A stretch of DNA of 64,000 nt from UMGS1663 sp046964515 (GTDB lineage Bacteria > Bacillota > Clostridia > TANB77 > CAG-508), in the NCBI GenBank assembly GCA_046964515.1, contig JBKUYM010000009.1, positions 22,260-86,259 on the forward strand. Reading direction: 5' to 3'. Below are positions 50,632 to 58,905 of this stretch, one piece after another (the stretch's first letter is position 1; each line of letters starts with the position of its first letter). Under the pieces are notes generated by a model. The model was not told the DNA's origin, did no database searches, and saw only the letters and a program-made list of their open reading frames with translations. A program made the translations under genes and the position numbers.

Positions 50632-50661
50632 TTGACAAGCGTTTAAGGTCACGTGTAAAAT
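50632..50661 (+). promoter_or_regulatory. Promoter of the replication block
   Basis: TTGACA (50632-50637), 18-bp spacer, TAAAAT (50656-50661). It shares AAGGTCAC and TAAAATATTATTAACA with the promoter at 4212, and both transcripts begin with a TTAACA...TGTT hairpin (here AACACTT/AAGTGTT at about 50668-50684). Confidence 0.8.
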
Positions 50662-50696
50662 ATTATTAACACTTGAAAAGTGTTTAAATAAATATT

Positions 50697-50716
50697 GTTA
50701 GGTTGTTAAACCTAAC
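50697..50716 (+). promoter_or_regulatory. Hairpin in the leader of the helicase gene
   Basis: GTTAGGTT (50697-50704), loop GTTA, AACCTAAC (50709-50716), a perfect 8-bp stem just before the AAAGGAG ribosome-binding site of the gene at 50738. It may influence translation or mRNA life. Confidence 0.55.
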
Positions 50717-50737
50717 GTAAAGAAAGGAGTTATAAGT

Positions 50738-52186
50738 ATGATAGTAATACAGGATAAGTGTTACATTAACGAAGCCGATTTAACTACAAAAGAGATTGAG
50801 GAAATTAAAGACGATTTAACAGTGGAAAACCAAGCATATTATAACGCTTTACGTTATTCGGGTTACAACTCAACTCGCATCCCTAAGAATATTTATTTAT
50901 ACTCCTATGATAGGAAAAATCACCAATATGTAGTCCCTAGAGGTTATGGTTATACCATGCTAGACAAATACATTGATAAATCCCTGGAACATACTGTAAA
51001 GTTCCCACAGAGCCTAATACAGTTAAGGGATGTGCAAAAAGAAGCTGAAAAAGCGTACTTTAATGACACAACAAAAGGATTAATTGTATTAAACACAGGT
51101 ATGGGTAAATCAATATTAGGGTTACATATTTCTTTTATGTTACGCCAAAAAACTTTAATCGTGGTACATAAAGACGATTTAGTAAAGGGGTGGCAAAAAG
51201 ATGCAAAAGTAGTGTTCGGTGATAATTTTAAAATGGGATTAATAAAAGCTAAAAAGTTTGAAATAGGAGAGCAAATAACAATAGCCACTATTCAAACTTT
51301 AAATAGGTTAGACAGTGATAAGCTACGTTACGTTACAGAAGAATTTGGGTGTGTCATAGTTGATGAAGTACATAGAGCTGGGAGTAAGCAATATGATTTA
51401 ATCAACGAATTTAAAGGGGCATACAGAATAGGATTAACTGCTACCCTAGAGAGGTCAGATTCTTTCGCCAAAAATATATACGCTATGTTTGGTGATGTAG
51501 CTTATTATCATAAAGTTAAAAAATCGGAAGACATATTACCTGTAAAAGTATTTATGCGTAACACAGGTATTCGTTACATTCCTAAGTGTTATAAAAAAGG
51601 TACGAAGTATGTACATATTCCTAAAGAAGAATGGCATTTATATCACCCACTTTATAATGTAACGGATGTGCCACATAAATTACTCAAAGGTATAAATTAT
51701 TTTGACATAGAAAATAACATGGTAGAAAATACCCGTTACATGAAAATGGTGTTATGTGATGTAATAAGTGAAGTAAAGAAAGGTCATAAATGTGTAATGG
51801 CATTTAAACAGAAACAGCACATAGATTTATATGCAAAATATTTGGAAGCTGAAAATATAAATCATTACAAATATTATGGTGACAGCAAAGATAGCAAAGA
51901 TGTAATGTTACAGGAAGCAGAAAAAGCAGATGTAACACTTGTTACATATGGAATTGCAACAGAAGGTACAAATGTTAAGTCATGGCAGTCTTTATTTTTA
52001 GTAGCTTCAATAAATGATGCAAAGAATACAGAGCAGATAGTCGGAAGAATACGTAGAACCGATAATAAGAAGAAGGAAGCCTATGTGTTTGATTATTATA
52101 GTAATGATGTTTGGGGTACACGTAGACACAAAGACACAAGACGAAGACGTTACCTTGATTTAGGCTTCACAGTTAAAGAGGTGTAA
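50738..52186 (+). CDS. SF2 DNA helicase (UvsW/DEAD-like)
   Basis: A 482-residue ATP-dependent helicase at ATG 50738. Walker A is NTGMGKS (119-125), the DEVH box is at 209-212, RIGLTATLERSD is motif III, and QIVGRIRR near residue 430 is motif VI. An N-terminal ~90-residue domain precedes the motor. In T4 the related UvsW acts in recombination and branched DNA processing. It is the first gene of the replication block. Confidence 0.88.
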   Translation: MIVIQDKCYINEADLTTKEIEEIKDDLTVENQAYYNALRYSGYNSTRIPKNIYLYSYDRKNHQYVVPRGYGYTMLDKYIDKSLEHTVKFPQSLIQLRDVQKEAEKAYFNDTTKGLIVLNTGMGKSILGLHISFMLRQKTLIVVHKDDLVKGWQKDAKVVFGDNFKMGLIKAKKFEIGEQITIATIQTLNRLDSDKLRYVTEEFGCVIVDEVHRAGSKQYDLINEFKGAYRIGLTATLERSDSFAKNIYAMFGDVAYYHKVKKSEDILPVKVFMRNTGIRYIPKCYKKGTKYVHIPKEEWHLYHPLYNVTDVPHKLLKGINYFDIENNMVENTRYMKMVLCDVISEVKKGHKCVMAFKQKQHIDLYAKYLEAENINHYKYYGDSKDSKDVMLQEAEKADVTLVTYGIATEGTNVKSWQSLFLVASINDAKNTEQIVGRIRRTDNKKKEAYVFDYYSNDVWGTRRHKDTRRRRYLDLGFTVKEV

Positions 52187-52188
52187 CA

Positions 52189-52269
52189 ATGAGATACTTT
52201 ATATTAAGAATTTTAAATAAGTTAGGATTAGTACATAGTCCTAGCAGAATGTGGAACTCTAGGGAATAG
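52189..52269 (+). CDS. Possible 26-aa peptide
   Basis: ATG 52189 with AAGAGGTGTAAC upstream, starting 2 nt after the helicase stop. It encodes MRYFILRILNKLGLVHSPSR followed by MWNSRE. A terminator hairpin overlaps its 3' end. Good ribosome-binding site but too short to classify. Confidence 0.4.
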   Translation: MRYFILRILNKLGLVHSPSRMWNSRE

Positions 52270-52280
52270 GGTTCTTTTTT
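52254..52280 (+). terminator. Intrinsic terminator
   Basis: The stem GAACTCTA (52254-52261) with TAGGGTTC (52267-52274), loop GGGAA, followed by six T. It is directly followed by the promoter at 52285. Confidence 0.85.
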
Positions 52281-52284
52281 CTTA

Positions 52285-52313
52285 TTGACAACTTTTTGGA
52301 CGTAACTTATACT
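52285..52313 (+). promoter_or_regulatory. Strong promoter
   Basis: TTGACA (52285-52290), 17-bp spacer, TATACT (52308-52313), 42 nt before ATG 52355. It drives the replication genes from 52355 onward. Confidence 0.82.
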
Positions 52314-52354
52314 TATTATTAGATACTGAAAATAAGAAAAACGGAGGTAAAGAG

Positions 52355-52819
52355 ATGAATATTAAAGAATTAGTAATGAAGTACAACGCTATTAAAGAAC
52401 AATGTAAGATAATGGATGCAAAGAAAAAGGAATTAGCAAACAAGATAAAAGAGATAGCAAAAGAAAAAGGAACACAAGATGCTAAAGGTAGTAGTTATTA
52501 CACTACTGATGATAATTGGGTGTTAGGTAACATAAAAGCCACAACAATTAGATTTAACCAAGATAAGGCAAAAGCATTTTTAGAAGAACATCACAAAGAT
52601 TTATTGGAACGTGTCACAGATACAGTTGAATATATAAATGAGGATAAAGTTGTAAAACTTGTTTCAGAAGGGTTACTTACTGTAGAAGAAGTGGAACAAA
52701 TGAGTAATATCTCAGTAAGTTATAAAGTGGATTTAAGACAGCAAGAAGTAGAAGAAGAACCTAAAGAAATGCCAAAGGTTACGTGTAAACCACGTGTAAA
52801 AAAATTAGTCAGAAAGTAG
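52355..52819 (+). CDS. Hypothetical protein
   Basis: A 154-residue protein at ATG 52355 with ACGGAGGTAAAG upstream. The N-terminal ~45 residues are a Lys/Glu-rich helix (CKIMDAKKKELANKIKEIAK). A mixed domain follows, and the end is basic (KPRVKKLVRK). No domain is recognised. Being first after a strong promoter, it is likely made early and in quantity. Confidence 0.7.
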   Translation: MNIKELVMKYNAIKEQCKIMDAKKKELANKIKEIAKEKGTQDAKGSSYYTTDDNWVLGNIKATTIRFNQDKAKAFLEEHHKDLLERVTDTVEYINEDKVVKLVSEGLLTVEEVEQMSNISVSYKVDLRQQEVEEEPKEMPKVTCKPRVKKLVRK

Positions 52820-52826
52820 GGATAAT

Positions 52827-53129
52827 ATGAGAGCTAAAGTTTATACATTAAAAAATGGAGAAAAAATAAAATTATATCCTATCAACGTACTAGCTAATGA
52901 ATTAGGAAGAACATCACAAACTATACGAAAATGGGAAGTAGCTGGTATACTTCCTAAGCCAATTTTTAAAGATAAAAATGGTAGAAGAATGTATAGTGAA
53001 GAACAGATTGAAACAATAGTTAGGATAGCTGAACAATGTAATGTAAGACAAGGTTACAGTGTTGCTAATACATCTTTTCCGAGAAAAGTGCATGACGCTT
53101 TAGAGGAAGTAAACAAACAATATTATTAA
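52827..53129 (+). CDS. MerR-type helix-turn-helix protein
   Basis: A 100-residue protein at ATG 52827. Residues about 20-70 carry a winged helix-turn-helix of the MerR/excisionase type: VLANELGRTSQTIRKWEVAG, ILPKPIF, NGRRMYSEEQIETIVRIAEQ. It has no effector domain. It could regulate transcription in this block or act at a replication origin. RBS: AGGGATAAT. Confidence 0.8.
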   Translation: MRAKVYTLKNGEKIKLYPINVLANELGRTSQTIRKWEVAGILPKPIFKDKNGRRMYSEEQIETIVRIAEQCNVRQGYSVANTSFPRKVHDALEEVNKQYY

Positions 53130-53142
53130 GAGGTGTTATTAA

Positions 53143-53298
53143 ATGTTATTTAAAGCAATACTTTGTGGTATCTCTATATATGTTATTATTAGTGAAGATA
53201 GAAAGGATGAAATGCATTATAAAGTGTGCATGGGAATTGTATATGTAATGTTATTTTACTATATGTTTTTAGAACCTATGTATGGATTACCATTTTAG
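53143..53298 (+). CDS. Small membrane protein, 51 aa
   Basis: ATG 53143 with AGAGGTGTTATTAA upstream. Two hydrophobic segments (LFKAILCGISIYVII and GIVYVMLFYYMFL) flank a charged loop. The next gene's AGGAGGTG overlaps its stop. The function is unknown; a two-helix membrane peptide inside a replication operon is unusual. Confidence 0.6.
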   Translation: MLFKAILCGISIYVIISEDRKDEMHYKVCMGIVYVMLFYYMFLEPMYGLPF

Positions 53299-53310
53299 GA
53301 GGTGTAACAA

Positions 53311-53517
53311 ATGGCAAACTTAGATAAAGACACACAAATAGAATATGTGTGTTATGAATTAGTTGGTAGAAAAGGTGTATCCTATGTTCGTAATGTGGCG
53401 AATGTAATGTATGACGGAAGTCATGGTGTGTGTATATTACAAGATGCTAAGGAACAACCTGTGGTAATTATTCCGTTGTTAAAACTTTTGGAATTACGTA
53501 TACAATATAAAGATTAG
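53311..53517 (+). CDS. Hypothetical small protein
   Basis: A 68-residue protein at ATG 53311 with AGGAGGTGTAACA upstream. Beta-rich with no recognisable motif (IEYVCYELVGRKGVSYVRNV). It is closely packed between neighbours and ends 11 nt before the next start. Confidence 0.65.
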   Translation: MANLDKDTQIEYVCYELVGRKGVSYVRNVANVMYDGSHGVCILQDAKEQPVVIIPLLKLLELRIQYKD

Positions 53518-53528
53518 GGGTGAATAAT

Positions 53529-53813
53529 ATGGCATTAAAAAAGAAAGCCAAAAAAGAGGAAGTAACAGAAGCTACTAATGCAAGTATAGAAAAGGAAGTA
53601 GTTAAATCAGAAGTGTTAGAAAGGGCATTATATTATGTGACATTAAAATATTGTTTAGATACCACATACCTTTTAACTGGTTTCACTATGAAAGCTAAAG
53701 GTATAACAATAGTGGTAAGTAACCATGATGTAGATTGCGCCTTCACTATTACAGGTGTTGATATTGTAGAAGCACTTATTAGTGGAGATGTAGATGTAAA
53801 AGATTTAGTATAA
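53529..53813 (+). CDS. Hypothetical small protein
   Basis: A 94-residue protein. ATG 53529 follows AGGGGTGAATA; a GTG at 53520 is within that site. It has a Lys/Glu-rich start (ALKKKAKKEEVTEATNASIE) and a beta-rich body (YLLTGFTMKAKGITIVVSNH). No family is recognised. Confidence 0.62.
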   Translation: MALKKKAKKEEVTEATNASIEKEVVKSEVLERALYYVTLKYCLDTTYLLTGFTMKAKGITIVVSNHDVDCAFTITGVDIVEALISGDVDVKDLV

Positions 53814-53819
53814 TAAAGG

Positions 53820-53850
53820 TACGTCACAGCGTAACAGTTGTGGCGTATTT
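53820..53850 (+). terminator. Hairpin, possible weak terminator
   Basis: TACGTCACAGC (53820-53830) pairs with GTTGTGGCGTA (53837-53847), 11 bp with GU pairs, loop GTAACA, then TTT. The short T-run suggests partial termination or mRNA processing. Confidence 0.5.
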
Positions 53851-53869
53851 AATATAAGAGGTGATTACA

Positions 53870-54163
53870 TTGGCAAAGAAAATGATGAAAAAGAAAAGTA
53901 AGGAAGCATACGAAAATACAACTGTAACAAAGAACAAGGAAACATTAAAAGAAGGAAATCCTGTAACTAAATTTATACCTAACGTAGTTGGATTAAGTGT
54001 AGGTGTTACATTAAATTTAGGCGATTTTCAATCCTTACGTGTTGACTGCTGGATTTCTCAAGAAGTGCATGAGGGTGAAGATAGACAGGTAATAGTGAAT
54101 GACTTGACAAAAGAGTTACAGGACAATATAAATTATGTATGTGATAAATTCACAGAAGAATAA
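53870..54163 (+). CDS. Hypothetical protein
   Basis: A 97-residue protein starting at TTG 53870, after AGAGGTGATTACA. It begins with a basic segment (MAKKMMKKKSKEAYENTTVT), then a beta-rich part (VVGLSVGVTLNLGDFQSLRV) and an acidic helix. This pattern is common in small phage proteins of the replication region, but no domain is recognised. Confidence 0.65.
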   Translation: MAKKMMKKKSKEAYENTTVTKNKETLKEGNPVTKFIPNVVGLSVGVTLNLGDFQSLRVDCWISQEVHEGEDRQVIVNDLTKELQDNINYVCDKFTEE

Positions 54164-54186
54164 AATTGAGAGGTAGTGAACATACA

Positions 54187-54714
54187 ATGAACAATATTAC
54201 ATTAGGAATGAAACGTGACACATCAGACATAAAAGATTTATTTAGAGAGCGTAGGAATCAAGCACAAACAAGTGCTAAAAAGGTTTTAGTAAAGAAGAAA
54301 CAAGTACAAAAACAACCACAAAGAGCATATATGGTAAAAGACGTAGAAAACTATTCAAGTGCAGATATTCTTTGGTATTATAGAGATAAGTTAACAGCAA
54401 AAGGAATAAAGTTTTACTCAAGCAAAAAATTGGATGTACGTTATATGCGTAATATAAAAATTGCACAACAGACAATGGATAACGAGTTTATCTTAAAGAT
54501 GTACGATTTTTTAATAGATAGTGGTCAAAAATATTTAGATATGCGTAAAACAAATCCCGATATAATTATTTCGGGGTGGGCAAATAGAATAATAGCTGAC
54601 ACACAAGATTGGATAGACGGAACGTATAATGAAACGCCTAAAAATAGTAAGTTTAAAAACAGGGAATATGAGAAAGTTGCAGATGAACAAAGTAGTATAG
54701 GAGAGTGGGAATAA
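54187..54714 (+). CDS. Hypothetical replication-region protein
   Basis: A 175-residue protein. ATG 54187 is preferred; the frame is open from TTG 54166. A basic N-terminal third (KKVLVKKKQVQKQPQRAYMV) precedes a helical part with YSSADILWYYRDKLTAKGIK. It overlaps the start of the DnaC-like gene (TAATG). Location before the helicase loader would suit an initiator or replisome organiser, but no fold is recognised. Confidence 0.65.
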   Translation: MNNITLGMKRDTSDIKDLFRERRNQAQTSAKKVLVKKKQVQKQPQRAYMVKDVENYSSADILWYYRDKLTAKGIKFYSSKKLDVRYMRNIKIAQQTMDNEFILKMYDFLIDSGQKYLDMRKTNPDIIISGWANRIIADTQDWIDGTYNETPKNSKFKNREYEKVADEQSSIGEWE

Positions 54715-55307
54715 TGCGTCCAATAAGAACAACTTTAAGTAATAAAAACTTGATAAACATGGGAGTGCCAAAAGCACTCCTAGATTTATCTTTAGAGGAT
54801 TTAGATTTAAGTGAAAAAATCCTAGATTATGTGCAAGGGTATATTGATAATATTGATAACAGCTTTAAATATAACAAAGGGTTATTTTTGTATGGAAGTA
54901 ATGGTACAGGAAAAACATCTATTGCATCAATAATAATAAAGGAAGCATATAAACACCGTTATACAGCAAAACGTATGACATGGGTAGATTACATGACACT
55001 TTATACAAGAGCATGGGGATGCAACAACTTTGAATTAAAAATGCACACAGAAGATGTAATAAAGGACATTAAAGATAGAGAATTTTTAGTTTTAGAAGAA
55101 ATAGGTAAAGAACAAGATAATAAGTTAGCCATGACATTATTGGAAGACCTGTTACGTCATAGAGAAGACAAGGGATTTCCTACTATTATATGCACCAATT
55201 TAGCACCTAAGAGTGTAGTTGAAAGATATGGAGCGAGTATAGAGTCTTTAATAAAGGGTAATATGACACCTATAAAATTAGTAGGTAAAGATAATAGAAA
55301 GGAGTAA
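54714..55307 (+). CDS. DnaC-like helicase loader ATPase
   Basis: A 197-residue AAA+ protein at ATG 54714 with AGGAGAGTGGGAATA upstream. Walker A is GSNGTGKT (61-68), Walker B REFLVLEEIG, and sensor 1 PTIICTNLAP; the C-terminus is typical of DnaC/IstB ATPases. It is expected to load the DnaB-like helicase encoded next but one. Short N-terminal domain (~50 residues) should bind the helicase. Confidence 0.88.
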   Translation: MRPIRTTLSNKNLINMGVPKALLDLSLEDLDLSEKILDYVQGYIDNIDNSFKYNKGLFLYGSNGTGKTSIASIIIKEAYKHRYTAKRMTWVDYMTLYTRAWGCNNFELKMHTEDVIKDIKDREFLVLEEIGKEQDNKLAMTLLEDLLRHREDKGFPTIICTNLAPKSVVERYGASIESLIKGNMTPIKLVGKDNRKE

Positions 55308-55312
55308 TTGAA

Positions 55313-55735
55313 ATGTTACATGGAAATATAAGTAACCAAACAGCACCAATGCTATATGTGGATTTAGATGAATTAGTTACATTACAGGAAGTTCCCCCAC
55401 ACTCTTTGTGGGGAAGAATACTTCCCTTTAGAAAAAAGGAATATAGATATGACCCAGCTAAACTAGCTTTTATATTAAAGGTTGTACACAGAACTGATAT
55501 GAATGTGGTATTTGTAAGTAAAGATAAACATTTTGCTAATTATATGATGAATAGACAAAACTTTTTTAAAGTATTTGGTAGTATTAGATTGAGTGTGAGG
55601 GTAACATATATGACACCCGAAATTTTGGAATTAGTGTTAAGTACAAGATGTGGTTATTTTGTTTCGGATAGTTATGGTCTAATTGACACACCTTATATTT
55701 ATTCGTATGATGAAATTAGAAAACTTATTTTTTAA
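55313..55735 (+). CDS. Hypothetical protein
   Basis: A 140-residue protein at ATG 55313 with AAAGGAG upstream. Alternating strands and helices (APMLYVDLDELVTLQEVPPH, LAFILKVVHRTDMNVVFVSK, CGYFVSDSYGLIDTPYI) suggest a Rossmann- or HAD-like fold. The DLDE at residues 17-20 resembles a HAD start, but later catalytic motifs are not clear. It sits between loader and helicase genes. Confidence 0.62.
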   Translation: MLHGNISNQTAPMLYVDLDELVTLQEVPPHSLWGRILPFRKKEYRYDPAKLAFILKVVHRTDMNVVFVSKDKHFANYMMNRQNFFKVFGSIRLSVRVTYMTPEILELVLSTRCGYFVSDSYGLIDTPYIYSYDEIRKLIF

Positions 55736-55755
55736 ATTAGATTGAGGTGAGAAAC

Positions 55756-57033
55756 ATGAGTGTAGAAATTGGGTTAATTTCAAAATTACTTGAAACAAAG
55801 GACTATGACATTTTAAAAGACAAGCAAATAACAGCAAAATACTTTGAAAAGGAATATCAACCCTGTATTCGATTTATAGATGATTTTTACATGAAAAATG
55901 GAACAGTACCTACAATACGTATATTTGAGAAAAAATTCCCGGATATAGAATTAGAAACGTACGAAGATAGTGTGGGTACAGAAGAACCTCTAGCATATTG
56001 GTGTGATGAAATACGTGACAAGAAAACACATAACACTATAGTAGGTTATATGAATGAAGTAGCTGATATGTTAGATAGTGGTCAAGTAAGTGATGCAGTA
56101 AAAAGTATTCGTAAATTGGTAAACAAAGTAGAGTTAGATTTAACAGAAACAACAGCAGTAGATACAACAAAGGATATGGATGACAGAAAGAAACGTTATG
56201 AAGAACGTAAACGTAATAAAGGTATATTAGGAATTGAAACAGGTATTAAGTTACTAGACTATATGCTTAAAGGGTTACAACCTAAACAACTTATTACACT
56301 CATGGGGAAGACTGGGACAGGAAAATCATGGCTTTTTATACTATTTGCATGTTACATGTGGTTACAGGGTTATCGTGTAATGTTCTTTACAACAGAAATG
56401 AGTGAGGAACAAATAGAAGACAGACTAGAAGCTATGGCTATGGGTATGTTATATTCAGAGTTCAATTATAGCGATTTTAAGAGTGGTAAATTAACACCCG
56501 ACCAAGAAAAGATTTATTATGAATTTTTGGAAACAAAGAAAGGTTTAGAAACATTCATAATAGATACAGCGACAACTGTTTCATCTATTAGAGCAAAAGT
56601 AGAATTACAGGAAGCTGACATAGTATTTGTAGACTCTGCATATTTAATGGAAGATGAAGAAGGCGCAGAAGCAGACCACATGCGTGTAACACACATATTT
56701 AGGGGATTAAAGAAGTTAGCTAAGAGTTTGGAAATTCCTATTTGTGCAAATACACAACAAGATTTAAAGAGCAAAGGTGGACTTGAAAGTGTAAACTTTG
56801 CAAAAGCCATTACACATGAATCGGATGTTGTCATGCGATTAGAGCGTACTGAAGAAATGATTGAGGATAAAGAAGCTAAAATCGTTTTAGAAAAACAAAG
56901 AGAAGGTGTATTGGGAAGTGTAATGTTAAATTGGAACTTTGACACAATGAATTTTGGAGGTATATATGTGTCACAAGGTGAAAAAGATTACACAGAAAAA
57001 GAATTTGAAAGTGGAGTTCTAGGTATAGATTAA
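55756..57033 (+). CDS. DnaB-like replicative helicase
   Basis: A 425-residue helicase. ATG 55756 follows GAGGTGAG; the GTG at 55747 is within that site. The N-terminal domain (1-130) is helical. The RecA-like motor has Walker A GKTGTGKS (184-191), FFTTEMSEEQIEDR (motif H1a region), Walker B EADIVFVDSAYLM and CANTQQDLKS. It forms a hexamer that unwinds DNA at the fork and works with the loader (54714) and primase (57817). Confidence 0.9.
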   Translation: MSVEIGLISKLLETKDYDILKDKQITAKYFEKEYQPCIRFIDDFYMKNGTVPTIRIFEKKFPDIELETYEDSVGTEEPLAYWCDEIRDKKTHNTIVGYMNEVADMLDSGQVSDAVKSIRKLVNKVELDLTETTAVDTTKDMDDRKKRYEERKRNKGILGIETGIKLLDYMLKGLQPKQLITLMGKTGTGKSWLFILFACYMWLQGYRVMFFTTEMSEEQIEDRLEAMAMGMLYSEFNYSDFKSGKLTPDQEKIYYEFLETKKGLETFIIDTATTVSSIRAKVELQEADIVFVDSAYLMEDEEGAEADHMRVTHIFRGLKKLAKSLEIPICANTQQDLKSKGGLESVNFAKAITHESDVVMRLERTEEMIEDKEAKIVLEKQREGVLGSVMLNWNFDTMNFGGIYVSQGEKDYTEKEFESGVLGID

Positions 57034-57049
57034 GAAGGAGGATATTAAG

Positions 57050-57340
57050 ATGTTTCAGTATTTTTTATTAAAATCAAAAGTGGTATTGTTCAATATATTA
57101 AGTATAGCCTTTGCTGTTGTTACGTGGATAGATGTGTATTGTATCTTAACACGTAACCCCGTCTTCGGGATTTATAGAGAAAGTTTTGGTTATGCAATAG
57201 CAGATTTTATAACATGTTTAGTTTTATCTTATTTAAGAGATAGTGCTGGTTGTGAATTATATGATGTAATGGAAAATGCAGAATATTACGCTTCATTACC
57301 ATTAGAAGAAGACGAAAGGGGAAATAAAGATGAAAACTAA
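57050..57340 (+). CDS. Hypothetical membrane protein
   Basis: A 96-residue protein at ATG 57050 with AGAAGGAGG upstream. Two hydrophobic segments at about residues 11-34 and 43-62 (GYAIADFITCLVLSYL) precede an acidic tail. It overlaps the next gene by 11 nt. The function is unknown. Confidence 0.65.
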   Translation: MFQYFLLKSKVVLFNILSIAFAVVTWIDVYCILTRNPVFGIYRESFGYAIADFITCLVLSYLRDSAGCELYDVMENAEYYASLPLEEDERGNKDEN

Positions 57341-57674
57341 AATAACTTTAAGAGATTTTGTGGAGAATTGTGTAGCACCCAATTCTATATGTAGATTGTG
57401 GATTCCATATAGAGGGGAAGCTCGAAGTATAAGTCACGCTTTAGCTAAAGGGGAATTAGAAAGAGAAACTTTTATGAATTGGGAGTTGTTACAAGGTAAA
57501 GTTCCTCAAAGTAAGTATTTGGATTGTACTTTCCAATATGTATCTGATATTTATTGCGAAACATGTAGGGAAGCTATAAATATATGTATATATGATGATA
57601 AAATAAAACCCGAATTATATAAACGTGATACACCTAAAACTAATTGTATAGGAGGTACAACATGTATAGAGTAG
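57330..57674 (+). CDS. Hypothetical protein
   Basis: A 114-residue protein at ATG 57330 with AGGGGAAATAAAG upstream. It contains NSICRLWIPYRGEARSI and a Cys-containing end (CETCREA, TNCIGGTTC), so a metal site is possible. Sequences of this form (IRLW...V....W.) occur in small phage proteins of unknown role. It overlaps the start of the next small gene. Confidence 0.62.
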   Translation: MKTKITLRDFVENCVAPNSICRLWIPYRGEARSISHALAKGELERETFMNWELLQGKVPQSKYLDCTFQYVSDIYCETCREAINICIYDDKIKPELYKRDTPKTNCIGGTTCIE

Positions 57675-57823
57675 ATTTTCAAATTGAAGTAGATGGAAGT
57701 GTTTGTATTTATGTACAAGATGTAAGATTTCATTTTATGGGAGATACTCCACAACAAGCACAAGAAATGGCAACGAACTTTGTATTAAAGATGTTACAAG
57801 ATGCTGGTAGAATAGGATGTTAA
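57662..57823 (+). CDS. Small hypothetical protein, 53 aa
   Basis: ATG 57662 with AGGAGGTACAAC upstream; it overlaps the preceding gene by 13 nt and the primase start by 7 nt (ATGTTAA). The product (MYRVDFQIEVDGSVCIYVQD then MATNFVLKMLQDAGRIGC) has beta strands and an amphipathic helix. No family is recognised. Strong site and tight overlaps support it as real. Confidence 0.65.
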   Translation: MYRVDFQIEVDGSVCIYVQDVRFHFMGDTPQQAQEMATNFVLKMLQDAGRIGC

Positions 57824-58806
57824 GCAGAGAACAAATATGTGACCTGTTATGGGAACTAGGTGCAAGTGAAGTGATAGACCACAGTAGTAATAAGTGGATA
57901 CGCTTCACTTGTACTGTTCATAAGGAAGAACACCCAAGTGCTGGTGTAAATGTAGAGCATAACATATTTAATTGCTTCTCATGCCATGCAAGTGGTACAT
58001 TAGATTGGTTATGCTACTTATCAGATAAAGATAGGTTTAAAAGCGTAATGCACGCCCGAAAATGGTTAGAAAAAAGATACCATATTAAGTTTAATGAAGT
58101 GGACGAAGACACAATACACCAAACACTTTTAACTTATGACGAATTACAGGAGAAAAAGCGTAACGTAACAGAAAAGGAAACACACAAAGTATTGCCAATA
58201 AAAACATTAGCACCTTATAGAAGTGGTAAAGAAACATACAAGTATTTCTTTAAGCGTGGTTTTACTAAACAAATCATGATAGATTTTAAAATTGGGCGTG
58301 ACGTTACAAATAAGACTGTTACAATTCCCGTTTTTTATGAAGACGGAAAGTTAGCTGGTATTGTTGGACGTTACATCAGTAAAAATCGAAGAAAAAATGA
58401 GCGTTACAGGGTATATGAATTTGAAAAAAGTCATGTAACGTTCCCACAAAATAAATTGGAAGTAATAGATGACACAATAATTTTAGTAGAAGGTATATTA
58501 GATGCGTTATGGTTACATCAGTTAGGATTTCCTAATGCACAAGCAATTTTAGGGAATAAATTAAGTCCTACACAAGCTAAGTACTTAAAGTCTAAGGCAT
58601 CAAAGTTTATACGTATGTTTGATAATGATGTAGGAGGTGCAAGTGCTAAAAAAGCGTATGACAAGTATATGGCAGATGTAACAACATATGACGTGATTTA
58701 TCCCGAAGGGTGTAAAGACCCACAAGAATGTAATAAGGAACAAATTGAAACAATGTTACAAGGTGCAACATCTAAGTTAAAAATAAGGTTCAAAATGAGG
58801 AAATAA
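57817..58806 (+). CDS. DNA primase (CHC2 zinc + Toprim)
   Basis: A 329-residue primase that makes RNA primers. The N-terminal zinc domain has Cys32 and His35 (FTCTVHKEEHPS) and Cys53 and Cys56 (CFSCHASG). The Toprim domain has the Glu225-Gly pair and Asp229 (LVEGILDALWL) and DND at 269-271 (RMFDNDVGG). It is shorter than DnaG because a helicase-binding domain is lacking. ATG 57817 overlaps the previous stop. A promoter with an operator-like repeat follows. Confidence 0.9.
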   Translation: MLSREQICDLLWELGASEVIDHSSNKWIRFTCTVHKEEHPSAGVNVEHNIFNCFSCHASGTLDWLCYLSDKDRFKSVMHARKWLEKRYHIKFNEVDEDTIHQTLLTYDELQEKKRNVTEKETHKVLPIKTLAPYRSGKETYKYFFKRGFTKQIMIDFKIGRDVTNKTVTIPVFYEDGKLAGIVGRYISKNRRKNERYRVYEFEKSHVTFPQNKLEVIDDTIILVEGILDALWLHQLGFPNAQAILGNKLSPTQAKYLKSKASKFIRMFDNDVGGASAKKAYDKYMADVTTYDVIYPEGCKDPQECNKEQIETMLQGATSKLKIRFKMRK

Positions 58807-58811
58807 ATCTG

Positions 58812-58845
58812 TACACTCGTTTGACACGTGTGTTGGACGAGTGTA
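58812..58845 (+). promoter_or_regulatory. Operator-like 9-bp inverted repeat over a promoter
   Basis: TACACTCGT (58812-58820) and ACGAGTGTA (58837-58845) form a perfect inverted repeat with a 16-bp gap. It brackets the -35 box and overlaps the -10 box of the promoter at 58821-58849. This suits a repressor or activator site; as RNA it would lie mostly upstream of the start. Confidence 0.65.
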
Positions 58846-58849
58846 TAAT
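58821..58849 (+). promoter_or_regulatory. Consensus promoter
   Basis: TTGACA (58821-58826), 17-bp spacer, TATAAT (58844-58849): perfect match to the vegetative consensus. It drives the SSB-like and HU genes. Confidence 0.9.
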
Positions 58850-58905
58850 TTAAGTACATTAAGAAAATGTGAAATTAGTAGATTACTGAAAGAGAGGTAA
58901 AGTTT

